Part shown: positions 1-6,490 of the stretch, piece after piece
How the letters are laid out: each line of letters starts with the position of its first letter
Numbering within the stretch: position 1 is the stretch's first letter
Assembly (NCBI GenBank): GCA_029262935.1
Contig: JAJCYK010000084.1
Location: 1-6,714, forward strand
From: Cytophagales bacterium
Lineage (GTDB): Bacteria > Bacteroidota > Bacteroidia > Cytophagales > Cyclobacteriaceae
Reading direction: 5' to 3'
DNA length: 6,714 bases
Position numbers and translations under genes: made by a program
Notes under the pieces: model-generated
What the model was told of the DNA's origin: nothing
Databases searched by the model: none
Seen by the model: the letters and a program-made list of their open reading frames with translations, nothing else

Positions 1-2095
1 TGACCTTAACCCCAAATTTCTGTTCCTCATCGATTACCAGCAACCCTAAATCCTTAAAGCGGACATCGCGATTTACCATTCTATGGGTACCAATAAGTAT
101 ATTAGTATGTCCGCTGGCTACTCGAGCCAGGGTCTCTTTAACCTCCTTGGTACTCTTAAAGCGATTCACATATTCCACGGTAACAGGAAAGTTTGACAAC
201 CTCTCAGAAATAGTTCTGAAGTGTTGCATGGCCAAAATAGTAGTTGGTACCAGAATGGCTACTTGCTTACCGTTTACGACACATTTAAATGCTGCCCTGA
301 TGGCAATTTCCGTTTTGCCAAACCCTACATCACCACATACCAACCGATCCATGGGATGAGGAGTCATCATGTCCGACTTTACATCTTCTGTAGCTTTTGC
401 TTGATCAGGCGTATCTTCATATATAAACGAAGATTCTAACTCAGCCTGTAAAAATCCATCGGCATCAAACTCATACCCTGGCGCAGCCTTCCGTTTGGCA
501 TATAGCTCAATAAGATCCCTGGCAATTTCTTTAACTTTGCTTTTAGCCCGTTGCTTTTTCTGATTCCATTCTTGACTGCCCAATTTGTTAACTAGCGGGG
601 CGGCACCCTCTTTTCCGCTATATTTTGAGATTTTGTGCAAAGCGTGAACGCTTATGTACAAAAGATCATCATCCCGATAAACCAACCTTAAAGCTTCTTG
701 CTCTTTGTCATTAACTTGTACTTTTTCCATACCAGCGAAACGACCAACTCCATAATCGATATGAACGACAAAATCACCGGGTTGTAAAGTTCTTAGCTCT
801 TTTAGGGTAAGAGCTTTGGATTTTGTGTATTTAGTTTTCGTCTTGTATTTATGGTAGCGTTCAAACAGTTGGTGATCCGTAAAACAAACTAATTTCAGAT
901 GATGGTCCACATACCCAGCTCGGAGGGTGATTGGTAAATGGTCGAATTGCAGATCTGGATCCAACTCTTCAAAAATGGCATTTAAACGATCTCGTTGGGG
1001 ACTGGATTCTGCAAGTAGCAGACTATGGTAAAACTGTGCCTGATACTTTTGAAATTCGGTCACCATCAAATCAAAATTCTTCTGAAAGGAAGGTTGCGGT
1101 TCTGCATTAAATTCTAATGAATGATGCGCTTTACCATAAAACCTGTTACCAAATTCAATTGAGCAAAACCTTTTAAGTTCGGTACTCATGGAGGCTTTGT
1201 TTTCAAAGAGTAAGTGAGGTGAGGCAATAATGGTAGTACCGCCACTTGACTTGGATGTTTCGTTGTACACAGCCTCTGCTTTTTTGAAGCATTCACCGGC
1301 AATATCTTCTACTTGTTCTTGGTCTTTAACCCAGATGCAAGCATTCGCGGGTAAGAAGTTAAAAAATGATTCTCGTTGTTCCTGAGTGAGTTCTGTTTGC
1401 ACATTAGGTATTATACTAATTTGCTGTAAGCTGGTTTCAGATAATTGAGTAATAGGGTCAAAAGTTCTTATACTTTCTAATTCCGAACCCAAAAACTCTA
1501 ACCGAAAGGGCCACTCATTGGCATACGAATAGATATCCATAATACCCCCCCGTACCGATATCTGACCCGCTTCGTAAACGAAGTCTGTTCGTTCAAATCC
1601 GTAATCTTGCAATAGCTCATTAAGTTCACTTAGTTCCCAATTATCCCCGGGCTTTAATATCAGGGTATTACTGGCAAGAGCACGTTGATTGATTACCTTT
1701 TCTACCAGAGCTTCTGCATACGTGACAATTAATACCAGCTTTGATTTCGATTGAGTAATTTTATTTAAGATTTCAGCCCGCATCAAAATGTTGGCATTCT
1801 CCACTTCCTCAAATTGATAAGGCTTTTTGTAAGATGTCGGAAATAATAGTACTTCTTGGTTGGGCAACAAACTTTGCAGGTCATTATGAAAATAAGCAGC
1901 TTCCTCCTTATCATTCATGATGAAAACTTGAGCCCTTTTTATTGACTTCCATAAAGCTGCTACTAGCACTGCGTCTTGACTCCCTTTCATCCCTTTCAAC
2001 CTTATTCTTTGAGGGTCGGATGACTTTAAGTGTTCAAGAAGAATTTGAACTATTCCGTCCTGGCGGTAATTATCTAAAAAGGAAGTGAGTTCCAA
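1..2095 (-). CDS. mfd: Transcription-repair coupling factor Mfd, N-terminal part (cut by left edge)
   Basis: Mfd is a cytoplasmic ATP-driven DNA translocase that removes RNA polymerase stalled at lesions and recruits UvrA for nucleotide excision repair. About 698 residues are in the window; family members are usually about 1,100-1,150, so the rest of the helicase and the C-terminal domain lie off the left edge. Visible in order: an N-terminal region with IRLKGMKG (about residue 30), the UvrB-like part with VRGGIMDIYS (R182), the RNA-polymerase-interacting CarD-like domain with GDFVVHIDYGVGRF (440-453), the helicase Q-like box YEDTPDQ (559-565), Walker A GDVGFGKT (588-595, K594), motif Ia VPTTILAMQHF (616-626), GTHRM, and the Walker B box DEEQ (689-692). 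All of these share one frame, so I see no frameshift. The start chosen is TTG at 2095: an in-frame TAA lies at 2108-2110, and the first ATG (1990) would remove conserved N-terminal sequence. No Shine-Dalgarno sequence is seen. Gene identity is very secure; the exact start is less so. Confidence 0.97.
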   Translation of the reverse strand, partial: MELTSFLDNYRQDGIVQILLEHLKSSDPQRIRLKGMKGSQDAVLVAALWKSIKRAQVFIMNDKEEAAYFHNDLQSLLPNQEVLLFPTSYKKPYQFEEVENANILMRAEILNKITQSKSKLVLIVTYAEALVEKVINQRALASNTLILKPGDNWELSELNELLQDYGFERTDFVYEAGQISVRGGIMDIYSYANEWPFRLEFLGSELESIRTFDPITQLSETSLQQISIIPNVQTELTQEQRESFFNFLPANACIWVKDQEQVEDIAGECFKKAEAVYNETSKSSGGTTIIASPHLLFENKASMSTELKRFCSIEFGNRFYGKAHHSLEFNAEPQPSFQKNFDLMVTEFQKYQAQFYHSLLLAESSPQRDRLNAIFEELDPDLQFDHLPITLRAGYVDHHLKLVCFTDHQLFERYHKYKTKTKYTKSKALTLKELRTLQPGDFVVHIDYGVGRFAGMEKVQVNDKEQEALRLVYRDDDLLYISVHALHKISKYSGKEGAAPLVNKLGSQEWNQKKQRAKSKVKEIARDLIELYAKRKAAPGYEFDADGFLQAELESSFIYEDTPDQAKATEDVKSDMMTPHPMDRLVCGDVGFGKTEIAIRAAFKCVVNGKQVAILVPTTILAMQHFRTISERLSNFPVTVEYVNRFKSTKEVKETLARVASGHTNILIGTHRMVNRDVRFKDLGLLVIDEEQKFGVKV

Positions 2096-2115
2096 GGCTG
2101 TGAAAATTTAAGCAA

Positions 2116-2123
2116 CAAAGGTA
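2116..2123 (-). promoter_or_regulatory. Candidate -7 promoter element for mfd
   Basis: Read on the minus strand, this is TACCTTTG, an exact match to the Bacteroidota -7 consensus TAnnTTTG. It lies 20 bases upstream of the TTG start of mfd, which would leave a leader of only about 10-15 bases. No good TTTG sits at the -33 distance, so the call rests on the -7 element and its position alone. Confidence 0.4.
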
Positions 2124-2209
2124 AAAAAATATCAAATCCAGTAGGGATAATGAACTTATTATTGCTCCATTTTTATTATATTTATGATTACCAGCATTAA
2201 ACAAAGGTG

Positions 2210-2230
2210 TATCCCCCAGACATAGGGATA
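2210..2230. repeat. Short inverted repeat TATCCC/GGGATA in the divergent promoter region
   Basis: TATCCC (2210-2215) and GGGATA (2225-2230) form a perfect 6-bp inverted repeat around a 9-base spacer. The longer octamer TAGGGATA at 2223-2230 recurs at 2142-2149, close to the mfd side. Three copies of the GGGATA core therefore lie in about 90 bp between two divergent genes. A role as an operator is possible but unproven. There is no U-tract, so this is not a terminator. Confidence 0.35.
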
Positions 2231-2236
2231 GCTTTG
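2229..2236 (+). promoter_or_regulatory. Candidate -7 promoter element for the coxIII gene
   Basis: TAGCTTTG is an exact match to the Bacteroidota -7 consensus TAnnTTTG. It lies 52 bases upstream of the oxidase subunit III start codon. The expected -33 TTTG is not evident around 2205. The right arm of a small inverted repeat (TATCCC / GGGATA, 2210-2215 and 2225-2230) overlaps its first two bases, which would suit a repressor or activator site, but this is inference. Confidence 0.4.
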
Positions 2237-2288
2237 AATCTTCATACCAGCCGTAGCAAATATTGAGTTTAATACCCAAAACTTAACG

Positions 2289-2918
2289 ATGCAACCAAAG
2301 AAAAATGTAAAAGTAACCCAGAAAGAAAGTAGCTTTCAACAAATAGACAAGATGCATCCGTACAAGATGTTCTTGGTGCTTGGTATCATTGGCATTAGCA
2401 TGCTTTTTCTGTTTCTCATTATTGCCTATTCTTTAAGCATTTCTCAAAGTATCCTCATTGAACAGGTTCACCTTCCCAAGATGTTCACACTGGGAACTTT
2501 CTTACTTATTGCCTCCAGTTTTAGTATGTCGGCTGCACTTAAGGCGTATGAAGAGGACAACTTAAGACGCATGCATTATTCCATATTCATAACCTTGTTA
2601 ATGGGAATTGTATTTGCTGGATGCCAACTATTGGGTTGGCTAGAACTTAGAGTATTGGGAGTATTTTTTGAAGGAACTTCTTCTGGTTCGTTCCTTTATG
2701 TAATTAGCGGATTACATGTGCTTCATCTCCTGATTGGATTATTATTTTTAGGTTTTGCCTTAACCAGATCTTTTAAGGTTAAACAAGATCCTATTAAGGC
2801 CTTGGTTTTAGTAACGAATCCGTTTGAAAAATTGAAGTTGGAATTAATCACTTCCTATTGGCACTACCTAGGTGCCTCATGGGTAGCCCTGTTCTTTTAC
2901 TTTCTCTTTACTTATTAA
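2289..2918 (+). CDS. Heme-copper (cytochrome c) oxidase subunit III, short five-helix form
   Basis: This is subunit III of a heme-copper terminal oxidase, an inner-membrane protein that binds subunit I and stabilises turnover of the oxygen-reducing, proton-pumping core. The 209 residues fit the short bacterial form that lacks the first two of seven helices. Likely membrane segments are residues 28-48, 66-86, 98-118, 135-158 and 187-207. Family signatures include the start of helix 1 after HPYK, FLLIASSFSMSAA (71-83), GCQLLGWLEL (111-120), the ISGLHVLHLLIG stretch (139-150) with H143 and H146, and the C-terminal YWHYLGASW (190-198). The N-terminal 22 residues are polar and cytoplasmic-looking. 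The ATG at 2289 is the natural start; no clear Shine-Dalgarno sequence precedes it. The gene stands alone: no subunit I, II or assembly gene is in the window, so its partner must be encoded elsewhere. Its stop codon overlaps that of the convergent TPR gene. Confidence 0.93.
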   Translation: MQPKKNVKVTQKESSFQQIDKMHPYKMFLVLGIIGISMLFLFLIIAYSLSISQSILIEQVHLPKMFTLGTFLLIASSFSMSAALKAYEEDNLRRMHYSIFITLLMGIVFAGCQLLGWLELRVLGVFFEGTSSGSFLYVISGLHVLHLLIGLLFLGFALTRSFKVKQDPIKALVLVTNPFEKLKLELITSYWHYLGASWVALFFYFLFTY

Positions 2919-5233
2919 CTTGATATCTCGGAAAGTAGTGTTTGAACCTCCTTGGTTAAAGGGTGGTTCGGTTCGGCATTGGACCATATCTTCTCTGCAG
3001 CCAATAGGGCTTGTTGCGCCTGCTGCATTTTGTTTTCAGCGATAAATATTTTGGCTTGTTCCATTAACCCCTCTGGTTCTTGGTTAAATATTAGGAATAG
3101 ATCCTCAAGTTTCTTCTGAGCATCTTTATAGCGGTTCAACAAGCGATAACAACGAATAAGTTTTATATCGTAATCATAGTTGTGCCAGGATATTGTCTCT
3201 AGATACTTTTCATAAGCCTCTGCCGCCTTTTTTAAATCCCCCTGTGCAAAATAAAGGTCGCCGTTGAGTGCAGATATACTTTGGGTATTGGCGCCAAATT
3301 TTGTTGAAAATTCAGTGAATCGATCTAAGGCTCCTTTTGCTGCTGTAAGGTCGTTTTTGTAAAGATGATATTTTATGTAGCCTAGCTCTACTCCCCCGGC
3401 AAAATCTCCAGTGAAATTCTTTTTGATATTCGCCAGGATGTTCAATATTTCAGCCTCCCTTTCTGATTCAAGGTACCACTCAACTTGAGACATTTGAGTA
3501 AATGATACATTCATAGGGCGATCAATTTGCAACAAGAGCTGCACTCTTTCATTAAATAATTCCACAGCTTTCCCGGTCTGCCCCAGGCGATGATATAGTG
3601 TCGAAAGATATCTTAAAATAGACTCTTGGTCTTGTAGTGTCTTGCCACGAGGTAATTGTTGATGGTACTTTTCCAAAGCCGCTTGGTAATTGCCCTGCCT
3701 GGCTATAATTGAAATAAGCACATTTTGAGTAACGAAATTCTCCTCCAGTAATAAAGCCTCCTCGAACTTTTCTATGGCTTGGTCATATTTACCCTGATCT
3801 CGATACAATCGTCCTAGTAACAGTGGAGCATTGACATCCTCCGGGTATTTTTGGGCATATTGATTAAAATAGTATTCAGCACTATCATATTCCTTTTTGC
3901 CAAGTTTAATGTTACCCAATGTAGTTAGGAAGATGCCACGGTTATCATCTATGGTCAGTGCTTCTCTATATACATTTTCGGCTTTTTCTATTTTTCCTGC
4001 CCACCAGTAGGCCCCGGCTAGTTGCTCATATGCTTCCAGATCTTCAGGATAAACCTCTTTCCACATGTTCAGCACTTTGTAACGCTTTTCTGCATTTTCC
4101 TCCATTAAATAATAGAGTGACTTCGCTACGAATTGTAGCTTTTCCGGAAGTACATAAAGATTATCCATTATTTTCACGAGGAATTCTTTTCCCGCCTCAA
4201 TGCTGTTGCCATTGATCAGATGACCGGCTCCGTGCAACATGGCTAGTGCAAAATGCTCGTCATGTTCTAAGGACTGCACGACCATCTCACCACCTTTTAT
4301 GTACTCGTTTTCGGAATAAACCAACGTTTGGCCATCGATAAACAATTGATAGGCCTTTAACGATTCAGTTAGTATATTCGATACCGCGAGATCTTCGGAG
4401 TTAGAGATATGAGATTCGGACTGACCCAAATCCTTTCTTAAAGCTATACTTAGTTGATCTAGTAGCGACCAAAATTCAGGGCCAGAAACATTTCGTTCGG
4501 CGATTAGTTTTCCGGTCTTTGTTTCGTAAAGCTCCATTTTTATGTCGTAGCCCTCACTAGATACTTCATAAGTCCCTTGTACAAAATGATCGTAATGGTA
4601 GTCTTGGGTAATTTTACGTCGTAGAGTAAAAGGAACCTCTTGAAAATCAGAGATCCCGGCTTCTTTCATTTCTTTAAAGAGTCCAAAGGGGTCGGGTACT
4701 TCCAAGTAAACATCTTGGCTCAAATCATATTGTATGGCAAATGAGATTCCGGCACCTAACCAATGATGCTCCGAATTTTCCACTGATTGTTTGAAAGGAA
4801 AAAGGGCAACCTGTTTGCGAAAATTAGAATTGGGAACCAAAAATTCCAAAGCGTTTCCATTCTCATCCTCTACAATAACCTTGCTGGCCGTCTTGCCCAT
4901 GCTTTTTCCTTGCAAAAAGAAAAAAGTTAGCACAATCATTAGCACCACATTGATCGGAATGAATATCTTTTCTGCTTTGGTCCACCGGTCTGGCCCTGGT
5001 CTGCCATGAAAATAAGCAATTAAACAAACCCCTGGCAAACCACAAATAACCAATAGTAAGACTAAATCAACCCAGTAAGGCGACCACAAAAAACGCTGAC
5101 AAAGCCATTCAATAAATTGGACCAAACCCCAGGAGGCAACCAAATAGGATCCTATGATTTGTGGAAATCTTCTATCCAGGAGGTCTTTCCATACGCTGGA
5201 TCGAACACTGGTTTCAACCGATGTACCTGACAT
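2915..5233 (-). CDS. Membrane-anchored TolB-like/TPR repeat protein
   Basis: This is a 772-residue inner-membrane protein of unknown specific role. Three hydrophobic segments are visible at about 26-49, 54-75 and 90-108. The linker between the second and third has the pattern YFHGRPGPDRWTKAEKI (74-90), a module I associate with Bacteroidota TolB-like/TPR proteins. A TolB/FlgO-like domain follows, at about 140-270: VALFPF (142-147), HHWLGAGISFAIQYDLSQ (156-173), VQGTYEV (218-224) and a LYETKTGKLIAERN stretch (235-248). SLKAYQLFIDG (291-301) then leads into about eight TPR-like helical pairs to residue 750, clearest at 399-430, 434-464, 468-498, 537-568 and 652-682. The same TolB-like plus TPR arrangement is known behind adenylate cyclase or winged-helix output domains, but no such domain is present here, so a scaffolding or sensing role is inferred. 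The ATG at 5233 gives the complete anchor. It lies 70 bp downstream of the yccF stop, with only a weak promoter-like TATCTTG at 5262-5268. Confidence 0.9.
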   Translation of the reverse strand: MSGTSVETSVRSSVWKDLLDRRFPQIIGSYLVASWGLVQFIEWLCQRFLWSPYWVDLVLLLVICGLPGVCLIAYFHGRPGPDRWTKAEKIFIPINVVLMIVLTFFFLQGKSMGKTASKVIVEDENGNALEFLVPNSNFRKQVALFPFKQSVENSEHHWLGAGISFAIQYDLSQDVYLEVPDPFGLFKEMKEAGISDFQEVPFTLRRKITQDYHYDHFVQGTYEVSSEGYDIKMELYETKTGKLIAERNVSGPEFWSLLDQLSIALRKDLGQSESHISNSEDLAVSNILTESLKAYQLFIDGQTLVYSENEYIKGGEMVVQSLEHDEHFALAMLHGAGHLINGNSIEAGKEFLVKIMDNLYVLPEKLQFVAKSLYYLMEENAEKRYKVLNMWKEVYPEDLEAYEQLAGAYWWAGKIEKAENVYREALTIDDNRGIFLTTLGNIKLGKKEYDSAEYYFNQYAQKYPEDVNAPLLLGRLYRDQGKYDQAIEKFEEALLLEENFVTQNVLISIIARQGNYQAALEKYHQQLPRGKTLQDQESILRYLSTLYHRLGQTGKAVELFNERVQLLLQIDRPMNVSFTQMSQVEWYLESEREAEILNILANIKKNFTGDFAGGVELGYIKYHLYKNDLTAAKGALDRFTEFSTKFGANTQSISALNGDLYFAQGDLKKAAEAYEKYLETISWHNYDYDIKLIRCYRLLNRYKDAQKKLEDLFLIFNQEPEGLMEQAKIFIAENKMQQAQQALLAAEKIWSNAEPNHPLTKEVQTLLSEISS

Positions 5234-5303
5234 AATGGGCTTTTGAGGCTTTTCTACCTTACAAGATAGTAATTTATTTAATCCAGATAAATGGGAATTG
5301 TTT

Positions 5304-5672
5304 TTACTTTAAGTCTTGCCCAAAGGGAGCAAAACAAAGGCCCATGAGTTTGAAGTGTTGCAGTCCAAAGGGGATTCCGATTATACTAATACATAAGATA
5401 AGTCCCCATAAGATATGAGTGAGCGCAATCCAAATGCCTGCAAACAACACCCATATTACGTTTAATAAAACACTGACAGGGCTGGAAGTATTTGACAATG
5501 GCATAACTTCTTTACCAAAAGGAGCTAAATGAGCAAAGGCCAGTTTGAAACACTGTAGACCGAATGGGATACCAACTATAGTAAGACAAAGGGCGAAGCC
5601 CGCTAATATGTACTCAAAGAATATGAAAACTCCGCCAAAAATAAACCAAATGATATTTCCAATTAGCCTCAT
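5304..5672 (-). CDS. yccF: YccF-family (DUF307) inner-membrane protein
   Basis: This 122-residue integral membrane protein belongs to the YccF family, whose biochemical function is not established. It consists of two copies of the YccF motif at an exact 65-residue spacing: GNIIW (5-9) and LNVIW (70-74), then GIPFGLQCFKL (34-44) and GIPFGLQHFKL (99-109), each closing with APFG (50-53 and 115-118). Hydrophobic stretches at about 7-34 and 72-99 would form the membrane segments. E. coli YccF is 148 residues, so this one is slightly compact. I chose the ATG at 5672, giving MRLIGN, because family members usually begin this way; a TTG four codons upstream (5684) would overlap the preceding gene. That preceding gene (5674-5886) ends one base before this ATG, which suggests translational coupling. 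The TPR gene follows after 70 bp on the same strand and may be co-transcribed. Confidence 0.9.
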   Translation of the reverse strand: MRLIGNIIWFIFGGVFIFFEYILAGFALCLTIVGIPFGLQCFKLAFAHLAPFGKEVMPLSNTSSPVSVLLNVIWVLFAGIWIALTHILWGLILCISIIGIPFGLQHFKLMGLCFAPFGQDLK

Positions 5673-5673
5673 G

Positions 5674-5886
5674 CTAGAGGGCAATAGAAGATATGGTTTT
5701 TATTAATGAAGTTGAAAAGTTAATTACCTCCGAGAGAGGCGCAGATTGGTAAATCCAACTGAAAAGATTCTGATCAAGAGCACTGCTACCGGATACCGTA
5801 AAAGACCCAAAGATCAACAACAAAGCAGTTAGGATTCCTAGGGCTAGAGTAATGGTTCTTGATCTCTTTTTATTAATTGGATTCAT
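5674..5886 (-). CDS. Small membrane or exported protein, unknown function
   Basis: I do not recognise this 70-residue product. The N-terminus has a basic cluster (K6, K7, R8, R10) followed by a hydrophobic stretch at about 11-31, so it is either a single-pass membrane protein or an uncleaved signal anchor. VSGSS just after it could allow cleavage, but there is no lipoprotein cysteine. The remaining 39 residues are neutral, with a mildly hydrophobic C-terminus. Support for a real gene comes from position: it starts with ATG, has a candidate promoter upstream, shares the strand with yccF, and its TAG ends one base before the yccF ATG. An AGAGGAG stretch lies about 14 bases before the start, too far to be a convincing Shine-Dalgarno sequence. 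It may instead be a leader ORF or a chance frame. Confidence 0.55.
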   Translation of the reverse strand: MNPINKKRSRTITLALGILTALLLIFGSFTVSGSSALDQNLFSWIYQSAPLSEVINFSTSLIKTISSIAL

Positions 5887-5939
5887 GATATTTTTGTTTT
5901 CTCCTCTTGCGTATGACCAGTATAAGCCAAAAGCTGTGC

Positions 5940-5969
5940 CAAACTATATATTTACCCCAATTTGACAAC
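5940..5969 (-). promoter_or_regulatory. Candidate promoter for the small ORF-yccF(-TPR) cluster
   Basis: On the minus strand a TTG (5967-5969) stands about 18 bases upstream of TATAGTTTG (5940-5948). This resembles the Bacteroidota promoter with a -33 TTTG/TTG and a -7 TAnnTTTG, although the -7 element has one extra or one missing base relative to the consensus. It would start transcription near 5933, leaving a leader of about 45 bases before the ATG at 5886. It lies in the 163-bp gap after the upstream gene, where a promoter would be expected. Confidence 0.35.
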
Positions 5970-6049
5970 TGAAAGGGTTTTTGGTTTAATTGGTTGCCAC
6001 TATTTGTTCAATATCGCACAACTCATTGGTCGTTAACGAACGTGCAATA

Positions 6050-6343
6050 CTATACCAAACCTTTTAACAAACGCACGCCTAAGTTCCTCAGCTCTTCATC
6101 TTTGGATTCTACCAAATGATAGACAAATACGATTTCGTCAAAATAGAAAGGGGCCAATGTTAGCCGGTTCAACAATTCCTTTTCATCAAATGGACCGTAA
6201 GCGGTTTCCTCGGTGTCCTTTGCATAGTAGACCAACCAATGGCCATGAGCAGATTCTTGCAGAAATAGCTCGAAATATTCTTGAGGGAATAAGGAATCGA
6301 AGTCAAAATAGGACTCCAGGAACACGGACTTTCTCTTACTCAT
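6050..6343 (-). CDS. Small acidic hypothetical protein, possibly GYF-like
   Basis: This is a 97-residue soluble-looking protein without signal peptide or membrane segment, rich in acidic (18 D/E) and aromatic residues. I do not recognise a family with certainty. The middle, from HWLVYY (35-40) through AYGPFDEKELLNRL (48-61) to FDEIVFVYHL (68-77), follows the W-x-YY, GPF, EL, then hydrophobic-strand pattern of GYF_2-type peptide-binding domains. That resemblance is only by eye. The ATG at 6343 (MSKRKSVF) is preferred over a GTG at 6394, because the extra 17 residues (rich in proline) look non-coding. A TTGACA-like hexamer lies at 6402-6407 on this strand, 17 bases from a poor -10 (TACCCA, 6379-6384), so transcription from just upstream is possible. 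The gene ends 163 bp before the next minus-strand start, so it is probably a separate unit. Confidence 0.65.
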   Translation of the reverse strand: MSKRKSVFLESYFDFDSLFPQEYFELFLQESAHGHWLVYYAKDTEETAYGPFDEKELLNRLTLAPFYFDEIVFVYHLVESKDEELRNLGVRLLKGLV

Positions 6344-6430
6344 CGTTTCATTGCACAGTACAATTACCGGTGGTGGCTTGGGTAAAATTCTCACTATAAA
6401 TTGTCAATACCAAACTCGCGACAAAGCTAT

Positions 6431-6462
6431 TGTTTATAATACGGTGGAAAAATTGTGGATAA
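6431..6462 (-). promoter_or_regulatory. DnaA-box cluster (one perfect, two degenerate)
   Basis: On the minus strand, 6454-6462 reads TTATCCACA, identical to the high-affinity DnaA box. Two further nonamers in the same orientation match it at seven of nine positions: 6443-6451 (TTTTCCACC) and 6431-6439 (TTATAAACA). The offsets are 11 and 12 bases, close to one helical turn. An AT-rich stretch and a 14-bp palindrome follow at 6463-6490. This could be a DnaA-responsive regulatory site or part of a larger origin-like region; three sites are too few to call an origin. Confidence 0.35.
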
Positions 6463-6476
6463 TAAAATTAATGATT

Positions 6477-6490
6477 AGTTGTTAACAACT
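6477..6490. repeat. 14-bp perfect palindrome AGTTGTTAACAACT
   Basis: The 14 bases are exactly self-complementary, centred on GTTAAC. A second, 8-bp palindrome, CTAGCTAG, follows at 6497-6504. Palindromes without a loop suit a dimeric DNA-binding protein better than an RNA hairpin. They lie in a gene-free stretch next to the DnaA box. Confidence 0.5.

Noticed and set aside
147..439. Two plus-strand frames of about 70 codons
   Set aside because: They lie antisense to the conserved helicase motifs of mfd and have no family features.
2210..2230. Rho-independent terminator
   Set aside because: The stem is only 6 bp, has no T-tract, and lies between two divergent starts where a terminator is not expected.
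2070..2279. 69-codon minus-strand frame between mfd and coxIII
   Set aside because: It covers the divergent promoter region, overlaps the mfd start in another frame, and its product has no recognisable pattern.
3958..4215. 85-codon plus-strand frame
   Set aside because: Antisense shadow of the TPR gene, whose frame is strongly supported by motifs.
4791..5045. Plus-strand frame at 4791-5009 and minus-strand frame at 4863-5045
   Set aside because: Both are shadows of the membrane-anchor part of the TPR gene.
5673..5684. TTG at 5684 as the start of yccF
   Set aside because: The ATG at 5672 gives the usual MR-start of the family and a one-base gap from the upstream stop codon.
6344..6394. GTG at 6394 as the start of the acidic protein
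   Set aside because: The added 17 residues are proline-rich and unlike the rest; an ATG with a natural-looking N-terminus lies downstream.
6157..6399. 80-codon plus-strand frame
   Set aside because: Antisense to the 97-residue acidic protein; its translation is basic and lacks any family pattern.
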